Shown in pieces: positions 1-11,900 of a DNA stretch of 64,000 nt. The position numbers were made by a program, and so were the translations under genes. The notes under the pieces were generated by a model. It did no database searches and had not been told where the DNA came from. It saw only the letters and a program-made list of their open reading frames with translations. The first letter of the stretch is position 1; every line of letters starts with the position of its first letter. This stretch comes from Micractinium sp. NFX-FRZ (Eukaryota; Chlorophyta; Trebouxiophyceae; Chlorellales; Chlorellaceae): positions 1 through 64,000 of the forward strand of contig JAPTJF010000295.1 of NCBI GenBank assembly GCA_029339195.1. Direction: 5' to 3'.

Positions 1-182
1 CTGCCTGCCTGCCTGCCCGCCCGCCTGCCGGCCCGCCTGCCGCCTGCCCGCCCGCCTGCCCGCCCGCCTGCCCGCCCGCCTGCCCGCCCGCCTGCCCGCC
101 CGCCTGCCTGCCCGCCTGCCTGCCTGCCCGTGCGTGCCTCACACCCCACCCCTCCCTGCCCCACACCCTCCCGTGCATGCAG
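1..182 (+). repeat. CTGC/CCGC-rich intron end at the left edge
   Basis: The window opens inside an intron of receptor kinase gene A. It is a low-complexity run of CTGC, CCGC and CCTGC units, then a pyrimidine-rich stretch ending in a CAG acceptor at 180-182. Similar tracts occur in introns all over the window (for example 7625-8051 and 15389-15618), so this is ordinary intron filler here. It is not a CRISPR array: there are no unique spacers of constant length. Confidence 0.7.
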
Positions 183-3100
183 TATACTGGCAAATAATGC
201 TCTGTCGTCCACGCTGCCGCCCCACCTGTTCTCCACCCACCCCAACCTCACAGATGTCCAGGTGAGGTGGCAGTCGTGCCCTCCTCAGGCACACGCCGGG
301 GAGATACGTGCAGGCCACGCATGCCTCACAGGCATGCGTGCAGTGGGGCGGGGTGTGCGCTCCTCACCCCCCAGCTGCAGCTGTCGTCGCCAGGCCCCCC
401 ACCCCTGCTGCACCAGTACACATACAGCCTGCACTGCTCACCGCTGTTGCGCAGCGCGCGCCTGCTGGGACTGCCCCCTGCCGCAGATGGCCGACAACCG
501 CTTTCATGGCACCCTACCTGCCGAGTACGCACGCTCCCAGGTGAGGCCTGCCTGTACTTCCTGCCCCCCCCAGGTGACGCCTGCCTGTACTGCCTGCTCC
601 GCGGTGAGGCCTGCCTGTACTGCCTGCACGAAGCCAATGTACTGCAAATGGCACGGCATGAACAGCTAGCGTGGGCTCACTTCCCAAGTGAGGCCCCGTG
701 GAACTGCAATGCAGCTGGCAAGCATGATTGCCAGCAGGGTCGCGCCTGCGGCAGTGCTGTGCTGGCTGCTTGCCGCAGCGTCCGACTATCACCCCAGGTC
801 ACCGCTGCCCAGCCAAAGCAGTGGCTTGTTTTGGTCGGGCTGCCGTCAACACGGCACCGCATGCAGCGCGCCGGCAGCACAACAGTCACCATCTCCGTCT
901 TCCATGCTGCCCGCTGCTCCCCTGCAGATGTTTGCTCTAAACCTGGGCAGCAACAACCTGAGCGGCCCGGCCTTCCCGCCCGCCTGGATCGAGAACGGCT
1001 CCCTGCCTGGCCTCAGCTACCTCGTCCTCAGCGACAACCCTGGGCTGACGGGCACCCTGCCACCCAGCCTGCCGGCACTGTGGCCAGCCCTCAACACTTT
1101 GTGAGTGACTGGCTGACTGACTGACTGCGGGTTACACGCCTTTTCAGCACATTGTGACTGACTGACTGACTGACTGACTGCGGGTTACACACCATTTCAG
1201 CACGTTGTGAGTTGAGGTGCCGCCAGCGGACCCCTGCCTTCCCCCCCCCCCCCCCCCCCCGCCACCCTCGGCAACTAGCCCACCTGCACTCAGTTCGATT
1301 GCGCTTGCCCGCCCGCCCGCCTGCCGCTTGCTCGCTTGCCCGCCCGCCCGCCCATCCCCCGGTATGCAAACATATACGCTGAGCCCTGCCTTCGATTTCT
1401 CTCGTGCTCAAAGACCACTGGTAACTGACAACCTGCCCTCTGCGGCTTGATTCAGCAATGAATTTGACTGACCAATTGGACTGCCTGCAGGGGCCTGGAT
1501 GGCACCGGCGTGCGGGGCAGCGTCCCACGCAGCTGGTGCGCCGCCCCCTCCTCGACCACGTTTTCTCACTTGTGAGTCTGGCTCGCCTGCCGCCCTTTGT
1601 GCGGTGCCCCCTTCATAGACGCCAGAAATGACCGCACACCTTCTCAGTCCTCCAACTTGGTGTGCAGCACCACTGTGGCTGCAAGCAAGTGCTGGGCAGA
1701 GGGCAGCGTGCTGTGCAATGGTGCACATCGCTGCCAGCCCCATGCCGGGGTGACACATGTGCCGTGGCCCCCACTGCCTGCAGGTACCTTGGCGGGACTA
1801 CAGTGGATGCCACGCCGCCGCCCTGTGCTGCAACCCACCTGCCGCTGCTGCACATCTCTACGCGCAGCGCTCGCCAGGGCGAGATTTTCCTGCCCATGAA
1901 CAACAAGAACAGCCCCAGGTATAGCGAGCCTCAAGCAGCCATTGCAGTCTTGGCTGCAACACTCCTGCTGTGCGGGGCGGCGGCAGCTGGCAGGGCGCTG
2001 CTGCATCTACGCCAGCACCGCCGCAGCCACTCCCCGGAACCGCTGCCGTTGGAGCAGCGCAGCCTCCTGCTGAGCGGTTCATTCCCTCCCGCCAACTCCC
2101 AAAACAGCCCTCAGCAGCACGCCTGGCAGCCGGCCTCCCCAGCTGCACCCGCCAGCCTGGTGCGGCCGTTGCGTCAGCGCCAGCTGGCATCCCGCCTCGC
2201 CTCCCAGCTGCACCACTGCAGCATAGACATCGTGCCACTGGCAGGGACGGGCGCTCCCAACCTGCTTGCAGCTCTGCAGCAGCAGCAGCAGCATGCCGGC
2301 AGCAGCACGGATACGGCGCGGGCGGGGCAGTCACCCGTCAGTGTGGAGCTCTGTCGCCGGCAGGTGGCCGGGACGGGGGCACGAGGCACACCTGCAGCCC
2401 AGGCAGCCTCTCCCTGGGGGTCCTTCAGCAGCTCGGAGTCAGGGCCTTTGCTGCCACGTGGCAGTGTGTCTGCGCTGCCGGTGCCGCTTGAGGCAGCGGG
2501 GCAGGGCCAGCCGCCCTCTGGCGGCGCCGGCCGCCGGGCAGCAGCCGCCCCCGCCAGCAGCCTGTGGGGGCTGCCAACCCACTCGTTGCGCGTGCCCAGT
2601 GCGGCTATACAGGTGCGCTGCTGAAGTGTGGACGCCATGGCAGGGCATGGCAGGGCATGGCAGGGCAGGGCAGGGCAGGGTGTGGCGGCCCTGCGGCCAA
2701 GCAGGCGGTGGGTGGTGCATTTGTGGCCCGTCCATCAGGCGTGCCGCAAGATGCCCTGTTCATGTCGCCTCTTATCAGAGGAGCCCCGGTGGGGTCTGTG
2801 CCAGTGCTGCTCCTGCCATGCGGACCTCCCGCTGGCAGCCCCTTCACCCTCAGTGCAATGCCGCTGTCCCGCCCCCTTCTCCGCCTGCCACCCTGGCAGT
2901 TTGTGGTCGACGGGCATGGAGAGCTAGTGGAGGTGGGCAGCGGCGGGCACGCTGTGGTCTACCTTGCCAAGCTGCTGCCAGGTGGCAAAGCGGTGGCTGT
3001 CAAGGTGAGCTGAGGTGGCAGCACCGGCGGCGCACTGCCGCTGCCCGCCCGCTGCCTGCTGCCTGCTTGATGCAGTGCTGTTCATCTCTGCCCGGTGCAG

Positions 3101-4574
3101 AACCCATGCATAGTGATGCATAGTGAGAAATCCTGCCAGGCGCAGTTGTAGTGCAGCTCTAGCCAAGTGAGTTGGTTGCAAAAGGCAGTGGTGCCGCCCC
3201 CCCGCCCCCCCCCCCGCCCCCCCCCCCATGCAGGCCTTTGAGTTGGAAGCTGGGGTGGACAGCGGCGCCATGTGGCGTGAGGTGGCGATGATGCGACAGT
3301 GCCGGCACCCGCGGGTGGTGCCCCTGCTGGGTGTGACGCTCAAGGTGGGGCAGGTGCAAAGATGCAAGACCGGGTGGCACGCACACAAGCAGTGCCATGC
3401 AGCTTGCAGGCGTCCGTGCCATCAAGCACACTCCTGTGTGGCTGGGGGATGGTGGGCTGCCTTCAAGGCCCGGCCAGGTGTCGCGCCCAGCGCCCATATG
3501 CGCATGGAAAGTGCACCTTCCGCTGCTGCTTGCAGGACTGCCTGCTACTGATTGCAATGGAGCTCATGCAGAATGGAAGCCTCTGGTCGGTGCTCAAGCA
3601 CCCCGACAGACGAGCGCTCCTGCGCTGGGCTGCACGGTGGGTGGCAGGGCGCACACTGGCCGGCCTGCTTGCGTGCGTGTCAGCTGTCGCTGCCGCCCCT
3701 GCTGTGCGTCCATCCAAAGCTGCCTGACTCCTCTAGAGATCTCTGGCAGCTCCCCGTCCACAAGGGCCTACTATGCGGGGTGATTGTAACACACACCCGG
3801 CTCCCAGGCGCTGCACCTGTGATGTCGACACGTGCTGCTCCCACGCATGCAGTGGCCGCCAGGTGGCGCTGGATGTGGCAGAGGCGCTGGACCACCTGCA
3901 CACGCAGCTGGGGGTGATGCACGGTGACCTGAAGCCGGGGTGAGCTAGCAATGTGCCTGCCTGCTGTTGCGCCTGCTGCTGGGAAGGCCGCACAGCTGAT
4001 CGGTGCCTGGCTGGGAAGGAAGCGGCAACACGCGTCGAGCACCGGTGACCCCTCTTACCTGACAAAAGGCATGGCCTACCTGCTCCTGCCTGCAGCAATG
4101 TGCTGCTGTCGGCCGACTGGCGCGCCTGCCTGGCAGACCTGGGCATGGCACAGCTGCTGGGCACGGGGGCATGCACGGCCGCTGGCTACACGCGCGCCTA
4201 TGCTGCCCCCGAGCAGCTGATGGGGCAGCGCTGCGCCTTGAGCGCCGACATCTACTCCTTCGGCCTGCTGCTGGTGTCACTATTCACGCAGCGATTGGCA
4301 ACGTCGCGCGGTGGGTGGCGCCTGCCACGTGCCCCCGACGAGTGTCCGCCGGTAGGAATGGTTGCCAGCTGCTGCACGGCCACCGTTTTTGCCTAGGTGC
4401 CCAAGCTGCCAGGATTCCGTGCGTGCTGTACTGCCATGTTATCAGTTTGAAACGTGTCAACCGCCACCTGTGCTGCAGGATGTGGTCGCTCTCATGGAGG
4501 AGTGCCTGTCGGCGGACCCGCATTGCCGGCCCTCAGCAGCGCAGGCGCTGGCGCGCCTGCACGCCGCTGCCTGA
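183..4574 (+). CDS. LRR receptor kinase, copy A (5' end off window)
   Basis: Exons: 183-261, 487-540, 928-1100, 1491-1571, 1784-2612, 2900-3004, 3234-3344, 3536-3636, 3853-3939, 4096-4351, 4479-4574. They give 656 residues in one frame. Signal peptide, LRR N-cap and first repeats lie left of the window. What is seen: C-terminal LRRs of plant type (motif LSSTLPPHLF), a Cys-containing LRR C-cap (RSWCAAP, then TPPPC), one membrane helix (AAIAVLAATLLLCGAAAAG), a roughly 220-residue Ser/Pro/Gln-rich juxtamembrane region, and a complete kinase domain. The kinase has a Gly loop (GSGGHAVV), VAVK lysine, alpha-C WREVAMM, HGDLKPGNVLL loop, DLG, APE and DIYSFG. HGD makes it non-RD. It probably signals from the cell surface by Ser/Thr phosphorylation; the ligand is unknown. 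Exon 183-261 is split off by an intron that B-E lack. The family call is firm; the role is inferred. Confidence 0.85.
541..632 (+). repeat. three tandem copies of a splice-donor unit
   Basis: Directly after exon 487-540 of gene A, a unit of about 30 bases that begins with the donor (GTGAGGCCTGCCTGTACT) is repeated three times, starting near 541, 573 and 604. Each copy starts with a usable GTGAG or GTGAC. Only the first keeps the exon length equal to the 54-base exons of C, D and E. Confidence 0.75.
1093..1210 (+). repeat. duplicated exon-end/donor block with GACT repeats
   Basis: The end of exon 928-1100 and its donor are followed by two copies of a block of about 50 bases. Each has a run of GACT units, then GCGGGTTACAC, then CAGCAC(A/G)TTGTGA, which resembles the exon end and donor again. 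Poly-C runs follow near 1242-1262. Confidence 0.65.
2636..2690 (+). repeat. GGCAT/GGCAG short tandem repeat in an intron
   Basis: Five- and ten-base units (CATGGCAGGG, then CAGGG) repeat just inside the intron that separates the juxtamembrane exon of gene A from the kinase Gly-loop exon. Simple slippage is enough to explain it. Confidence 0.6.
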
Positions 4575-5185
4575 TGCTCGACAAAGCCCAACCTGTGCCT
4601 TTTCCTGCATCACTTATTGTTTACCGAATACTTCTCAGCATTGTTTCCGTCTCAGCCTTCTGTGTCAACCCTTTCGTAATGCCTGCTTGCTCTCAGGAAT
4701 GTTCCAAAATTTTACCTTTTCAACCTTGGACTCGCTTCCTTCTTGTTCCCCACAATGCTTGAACTGCATTACACGCAGGCTGCTGCTCAACAAAATGTGA
4801 CACCAACGCGCTCCATGTGTGTGTGCAAAGACACTCCACCCGATGTGCAGTGCATGTTTCGGCTGCTGTTTAATGTCCTGAACCCATCAAGACGGCTCCC
4901 TGCCTCACCACACGTTTTCAAACACCCACAGCTTGTTCCACACCTACTGCCTGCTTTGAAATCAGTGCGCCACCCACATGCTAGCGCCATTGAGACTGGG
5001 AGCCACAACTCTTAAGCTGACCTGCCTGCTCCCCAGCTCCCCAGGTGGCCCGCCCCTTTGCCGCCAGGGGGCTGCTGGCCAAACCTGCAGCTGCCCATCA
5101 ACTGCTGTGTGCGACTGGCCACTAGTGTGCTTGCAGAACCATGCGGCTGTCCATAAAGACCTAGGGGCCTTGTCCCCTGCCGCGG
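4575..5185. other. intergenic, no gene seen
   Basis: This is the region between gene A and the kinase-tail remnant. It is less GC-rich than the genes and T-rich at 4600-4760, which suits the 3' untranslated region of A. I see no exon with family similarity and no RNA gene. Confidence 0.5.
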
Positions 5186-5281
5186 GATGTGGCAGCGCTC
5201 AGAAAGAGTGCCTTCTAGCGCATCCGCATAGGCGGCCGACAGCAGCGCAGGCGCTGGCACTGCTGCTTGCTGCTGGGTTAA
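5186..5281 (+). pseudogene. remnant of a receptor-kinase last exon
   Basis: This stretch matches the last exon of the array kinases (compare 4479-4574). It starts with GATGTGGCAGCGCTC, then has one base missing where the intact genes read CTCATGGAGGAG, then recovers KECLLAHPHRRPTAAQAL. The acceptor before it is CGG instead of CAG. The frameshift and lost acceptor mark a dead fragment. No other exons of that copy are recognisable nearby, so most of a further gene was deleted or only the tail was copied. Confidence 0.7.
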
Positions 5282-5933
5282 TGCATCTGCCTTGTCTCTT
5301 AGTATTTGTCGACGCAGCTTGGTGTACAAATGCTCCCATCGTAAAGATGCATCGAGATTTCAGTCATCATGGATCCAAGCGTGCACTACACTCCCGCACC
5401 CCCGCCATGCGGCGTGCCGGCGCCATCGCGGTGTGCATCCTGGACCACTTTCAGTACCCCTAAGGTTTGTCGGGTTCTGCCCTCGAACATGATTTGCGTC
5501 GGCAGCCGACGTCTTTCTGCGCAATTGCAGCGTGCGACGAGTTGAGGGCCCTGCTGCCCGCGGCCGGACGAGGACGGGAGCAGAGGGCACCACCCGTGGG
5601 GGTCCATTACTCAAGCTCCTTGCTCCGCACGCGGCACAGGGCATCCAGTTGGCTTGCCGCAAGCGGCATAAGCCAGGCTTGCCCAGGAGGCTGCAGCCTC
5701 CTTTGCGGCTTTGCAGCGCAGCGCACCGCGTAGCTCGATCGTGGCAGCGCTCAGCTGTTCGCTGACTTGCGGCTGCCGCCGCCGCCGCCACCAGTGCTGC
5801 CGCGGTCTCGGCGCCGTGCAGCGGGTCTCCGACGGCGCCGCTGCAGCCGGCACTGCAGCTCGCCGGCAGCACCCACCGGCCTCGCAGCACTGGGCACACG
5901 TTGCACATGAGATAGCACTGGGATAACGCCGTG
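5282..5933. promoter_or_regulatory. upstream region of copy B
   Basis: This is non-coding sequence before the first ATG of gene B and presumably holds its promoter and 5' untranslated region. I see no clear TATA box or other named element. The only upstream ATG close to the start, at 5907, runs into a stop after two codons. Confidence 0.35.
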
Positions 5934-8900
5934 ATGAGACAGAGGCAGGGGCCTGCATTGGCGCTCTGCCGGGCGGTGCTGCTCGCCGCCCTCTGTGGCC
6001 TCTGTATGCCCGCTGCCGTCACAGCGGCGCAGGCACCGGCACCGCTGCCTGCCCCGCCAGCCCACAACGACGGTAGGTGCTGGCGCATCCGCAGCACCTC
6101 ATGATGCAGCAGCCCCATACCCATCCCCTGATCTGTCGCTATCTGACTGCCTGTGCCCACTGGGAACCCTTGCGCCCATTCATGCCGCGCCTTCCCGCCC
6201 CTTCCTCGTCTCCCCCCCATCCAGGCGCCATCCTGGCCGCCGTCCGTCGCCTCTTCCAGCACTACGGCCTGGTGTGGGGCCTGCGAGCCAAGGGCTGGCG
6301 CCTGGACGACCCCTTGCCCTACTGCTCCTGGCAGGGTGTCGCTTGTGACGGCCAACGAGTCACTGAGCTGTGAGTGTGGTGGGGTGGACGGGGGAGGGAA
6401 GAAAGAAAGAAGAGACAATAGGGAAGGAAGTTGGGGGGTGACTGCAGGAGCTGTGAGTGCCTAGAGCCTGCGGACCGCAGGGGGCGGGCGGGTGGGCAGA
6501 GCTATGGGTGAGGCAGGGGGCGGGCTATGCCTGAGCCAGGAGGAGGCACAGACGTCGGCCTGCCACCGCTGCACGCACACGCATGCGCCGCCCCGGCCGC
6601 CGCCCTGGCCGCCCCGCGCCTGCCTGGCTGCAGGGACCTGCAAATGCCAATCCACGAGGTGCGGTGGACCCACGAGGGTGGCGGTGCCGCCGCTAGCGCC
6701 AGCGAGCCGGCAGCACCCATGCCCTCTGAGCTGATCCGGCTGGTGGGCCTCACTCGCCTCCAGCGGCTCACAATGTCCTGGCCGGGCGCCCCCCTGGCCT
6801 CCTCTGTTCTCCCACCCGAGTGGCTGGCTGAAGGCGCGTGGCCCAGCCTCGCCTGGTGAGAGGGTGGGGCTGTGGCCTGGGCCTGTGCCGCGCCGCCTTC
6901 ACACGCTGCGCTGCCCACTGCCGCTGCCTGCCCCGCACCCCTCCTGCCGTGCGCACGTGTGTTGCATCGCCACGCCAACCCCCTCCCCTGCGCCCCTGCC
7001 GCCGGCTGACCTGGGTGCTCACGCAGGCTGGAGCTGCGGCTGCCCACCCACCCTCTGGCGCCCCCGCTGCCCGACATCCCGCCCGGGGCGCTGCCCGCCC
7101 TGCGCCAGCTCAACCTGCAGCTGCCCAACCTGCGCAGCACGCTGCCCGCCAGCTGGGGCGCCAGCCCGCGCGTGCTGCCGGCGCTGCAGCACATGTCGCT
7201 GACGCTCCGGCTGCAGGATGGGCTGCCTGCGGGGTGGGGGGGCGCCGGGTTTCGACGCCTCAAAGGGCTCGTCATCTCAGGGACGGGCACGGGGCCCGGG
7301 CCACGCAGCCTGTGCCCCGCCGAGGTCGGCGACGGCACGCCCTGGCCCGCCGGGGGGGCCTTTAACCCGCTGCCGCCCGCCTGGGCAGACGGCTTCCCTC
7401 GCCTGGAGGGGCTGTCGCTCATCCACCTGCACCTGTCGGGCCCCCTGCACGGCTGGCTGCACAGGGGCAGCTTCCCCTTCCTCAAGGAGCTGTGGCTGGC
7501 CGGCAACGCGCTGTCCGGCAGCCTGCCACCCAGCCTGTTCGACGACCTGCCCCGCCTGCAACTGCTCGACTTGGGCGCCAACTGCTTCTCAGGGCACCTC
7601 CCAGACTCGTATGCAAACAGCTCGGTGAGACCCCCGCCCGCCCGCCCGCCCTGCCCGCCTGGTTGCCTGCCTGCGTGCCCGCCTGTCTCCCGCCTGCGTG
7701 CCCGCACTCACTCCCGCCCTGCCCCTCCTGCCTGCCCGCCCGCCTGTCTCCTGCCTGCCTGACCTTCTCTCTCCCGCCCTGCCCCCCTGCTCACTGCCTG
7801 CTTGTGGCGTGCCTGCTCCCGCCTGCTGTCGCTTTCCCTGCGTCCTGCCCCCGCCTGCTGCTGCCCAGCCCCTGCCTGATCGTCCGCCTCCACCTCGCTG
7901 CTAGTGCCCCAGGTGCTTGCCGCAAGCACTTGGGCTCGGAGGAGGGGCCCACAGGCCAGCCAGCTGGCCCAGCCGTGGGCACCCCACCCCCCGCCAGCTG
8001 AGCACCCGCCCCTCTTCTGCCCCGCCCGCCTGCCCTGCCTGCCCCCAGCAGGCGTGGAACCTGGTGTTGGCACACAACCGCCTCAGCGGACCCGCCTTCC
8101 CGCCCGCCTGGCTGACCGGCCTGATGCCCAACCTGCGAATTGTGGACCTCAGCGGCAACCGCGAGCTGCGTGGGACCCTGCCACCCATCCTGCCGTGGCC
8201 ACAGCTGTTCAGCTTGTGAGCTGTTGAACCCGCCGACGGGGCCGGCAGCACATGCCCGCCCATGACACTGCTGCGGCCACCTGTGCGCACACACGCCCGC
8301 CTGCCTCCCCCTCCACGCCTTGCTCGACTCCCTGCCCTAAGAAAGCACGGCGGTGCCCGCTCCACTTCTGCCGCTGCAGGTCGCTGGGCGGTACCGCCGT
8401 CGTGGGCAGCATCCCCGACCAGTGGTGCGACGCGCCCTTTGCGGGCACCATCACCCACCTGTGAGGCGCCGGCGCCCAGCCCACGCATGTGGGGCCGCTG
8501 CTGTGCATGTGGGGCCAGCCCGCGCATGTGGGGCCGCTGCTGCACATGCTCCCAGCCCGCGCATGTGGGGCCGCTGCTGTGCATGTGGGGTCGCTGCTGT
8601 GCATGTGGGGCCGCTGCTGTGCATGTGGGGCCAGCCCACGCATGTGGGTCCACCTCTGCTGCGCATGCTCCCAGTCCGTGCGCACTCTTACCACGAACGA
8701 TGCTTGTGCTCCGCCCCTGCCAGCCTGGCTGCACTGGGAGGCCGGCCCTGGACAGCCCCACCCCTTCCACCAAGTTCTTGACCCGCGCCGCCGCCGGCCC
8801 GCCTCCACTGCAGGCTCGTCAACCCAAACCACGTGTCAACCAACCTGCCGGCATGTGCGCCCATAGCCATGCCCAACCTGCACACAAACACGGGCGGCAG

Positions 8901-11900
8901 CGAGGAGGAGAGCGCGGCGCTGATCAGTGCCGAGGCCCAGCAGCAGCAGCAGGCGAGCCAGAAGCAGAAGCAGCAGCGGCTGGCGCTGGGCATTGGGCTG
9001 GCCACCGCCCTGCCCCTCGGCACGCTGATTGCGGCGGGGTTTGTGGGCCGCGTGCTGTGGCGCCGCCGCCTGCGCCAGCGGCTACGCCAGGAGCTGGAGC
9101 AGCAGCGCCTGCTGCAGGCCGACGAACAGCAGCAGCGGCGGCGGCGGCAGCGATGGCAGGCAGACGGCGGCAGCGCGCCCGTGCTCCCGCCAGGCGCGGC
9201 CCCGCGGCAGGCGCGGCCGCCGGGCACGTCCCCCCCAGCAAGCCTTGTGAGGCGCACGCAGCGCGGGCGGCTCACCGCCCTGCTTAGCGCCCAGACAGGG
9301 CCGGGCAGCCAGGCGGTTGAGCTGCTGCCAATGGAGTCCCTCCCAGCCATAGTTGCCCACCAGTTGGGCACGGGGTCGGCGGGGGAGCCGCAGCAGCAGG
9401 AGGGCAGCCGCCGGCGGTCACACCGTGGCAAGAAGGGCCGCCGCGGCAGCAGCAAGCAGGCGGCGGATGCTTCGCTGGAGCTCTGCTCCCTGCTGCCCTC
9501 GCCAGACCCCCACAGCATGTCGGCAGTGCAGCAGTGGCTTGAGCACAGCGTGGCCGCTGGGCCGCCTTCCGGTGGCACCGCAAGCGGCTCCTGGCTCCCA
9601 GCCAACGCACAGACACCGCCCCCCAGCTTGCGCCCGGGCGGCGCAGCCACACACCCTCCCGGCCAACGGCCCCTGAGGGCTGTGCAGGTGAGCGAGTCCC
9701 TTGATTATACCTATTTTATAAGATGTTTTGCCTATAACAAGGAAAGGCCACCGACAGCGCCCGGCTGCGAGCTGGCCCCCTCGCTATGCTCTTCCTCACA
9801 TCAACTCCAGCGCAGCGGCACTCCGTGTGTTGGGCTGCAGTGCGCGTGCGCCCCGCACACTTGCAGCATGTGCCCTGGCATGGCCCGCCGGCGCTGCACC
9901 GTGCTGCGCTGCGCCGTGCTACCACCTGCGCCTGCGCCTTCTTCATCCCACCCACCCGCCACTTTGTGTGCCCCGCCCACCCGCCACCCCCCGGCAGTTT
10001 GTTTTGAGCGACAGTGGTGAGATGGTGGAGGTGGGGTCTGGCTCACACGCGCTGGTGTTCCTGGCAAAGCTGCACCCGGAGGACCGACAGGTGGCGGTCA
10101 AGGTGAGGGGGGCCTAGGTGGATGTGTACAGTGGGGGAGCCGCCAGGTGGCGGTCAAGGCGAGAGAGGGCGCTGTTACCTGGGTGCCCAAAGTGAGGGCT
10201 GCCAGGTGGCAGGTCAAGTTGGGAGGGTGCTACAGTAGGTGGGTGCCCAAAGTGAGGGCTGCCAGGTGGCATTCACGATAAGACATGCCCAGGTGGCAGT
10301 GGCAGCTGGCAGGGTCAGAGCTGCCAGGTAGCATTCACGATGAGACATGCCCAGGTGGCAGTGGCAGCTGGCAGGCCACCCGGCAGCTGCCAGTCGGCCC
10401 GGCCGGCCTGCTGCTGTCCAGCTCCGGGCAATTCAGAATAGACACACCACCCCCAAGCATGTGCTTGCCCCTTCTGGTGGCACCCTCCTCCCCCACCCGG
10501 CAGGTGTTTGAGCTCCAGGCTGGCATTGACAGCGGCACGGTGTGGCGTGAGGTGGCGATGATGTGGCAGTGCCAGCACCCGCGGGTGGTCCCCCTGCTGG
10601 GGGTCACGCTCAAGGTGAGCCCGCAGATTGCCCTGCCTTGCACTGTGTGGCGGGCAGTGGTGACACTTACCACCCGCCCTGGCCCGCTTGCACCTCCCCA
10701 CACTCAGCGCATTCGCAGGCATCCAGCCCTGCCTGCCTGCCAGCCTGGGACAGTGATGGTTAAGCTTCTGCGCTCCCAGCCCCTGCTAAGCCCCTCTGTT
10801 TCTGCTGGCGCAGCAAGCCTCACCAGCCAGTGCTCCGCGAGCTGCTTGCATCATCCGCAGTGCCAGGCATCAGCAGCACAACCTGCCTGCCCACCCGCCC
10901 GCCGCCTGCCTGCGATGTGCAATGCAGGGCCGCCTGCTGCTGGTTGCCATGGAGCTGATGCAGCACGGCAGCCTGCTGTCGGTGCTGGCAGATCCGGGGC
11001 TTGCAGCCGAGCTCCGCTGGGATGCACGGTGGGTGGCAGGGCGCTCGCTTGCCACGTTTTCAGCCTGATCTGCCGCTGCTGCTGCTTCCTGCTCTGCCTG
11101 GGCACGCCTCCCTGCCCTTCTGCTGTACGTGTTCACTGTGCATGCATTTGTGCTGCCCCCGCGCATGCAGCGGCCGCCAGGTGGCGGTGGACGTGGCGGA
11201 GGCGCTGGACCACCTGCACACGCAGCTGGGGGTGATGCACGGCGACCTGAAGCCGGGGTGAGTGCCGGTGTGCCAGCCTGCTGTTGCGCCTGCTGCTGGG
11301 AAGGCTGCAAATCCGATCGGTGCCTGGCTGGCATCGGGTGGGCCGCCAAGTGCCCACCCCTCCTGCCTCCCCCTTCTCCTGCCCCATCCCAACGCCTCTG
11401 CCTCCCACCCCTCCTGCCCTCACCCGACCCCGCAGCAACGTGCTGCTGTCGTCCGACTGGCGCGCCTGCCTGGCGGACCTGAGCCTGGCACAGCTGCTGG
11501 GCACGGGGTCGCGTGCCCCGGGGGGTGCCACTCGCGGCTACAATGCCCCCGAGCAGTTGATGGGGCAGCGCTGCGCCCTGAGCGCCGACATCTACTCCTT
11601 TGGCCTGCTGCTGGTGTCGCTGCTGACGTGTCAGCTGGTGGAGGGGCCACGCGGGGGCTGGCGCCTGCCACGTGCCCCCGAAGAGTGCCCAGAGGTGACA
11701 GCAACGGGGGTGTTGTAGCTCGGCTGAAGGCGATGCATTGGTGGCAAGCACTGCTGCACTTCTGCTTGGGTGTGTGTTGTGGGTGCGCGTTGGTGCGTGC
11801 GAACGGTGTGGCTGACCTGCCAGGTGTGTTACCCATGCCTGCCGCGGCTGCCCACGCCTGCCTGCCCGCACGCTCAACTCCCACGGCTGCGGCAGGCTGT

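Noticed and set aside
1..130. Regular CTGC/CCGC units resembling a repeat array
   Set aside because: Units are 4-12 bases with no unique spacers, and lie in an intron of a eukaryotic gene; not CRISPR.
2079..2334. Minus-strand frames in the juxtamembrane exon of copy A
   Set aside because: No motif or splice support; fully explained by the plus-strand exon.
5012..5160. Possible further exons of the kinase remnant upstream of 5186
   Set aside because: No convincing match to any other array exon; only the last-exon fragment is supported.
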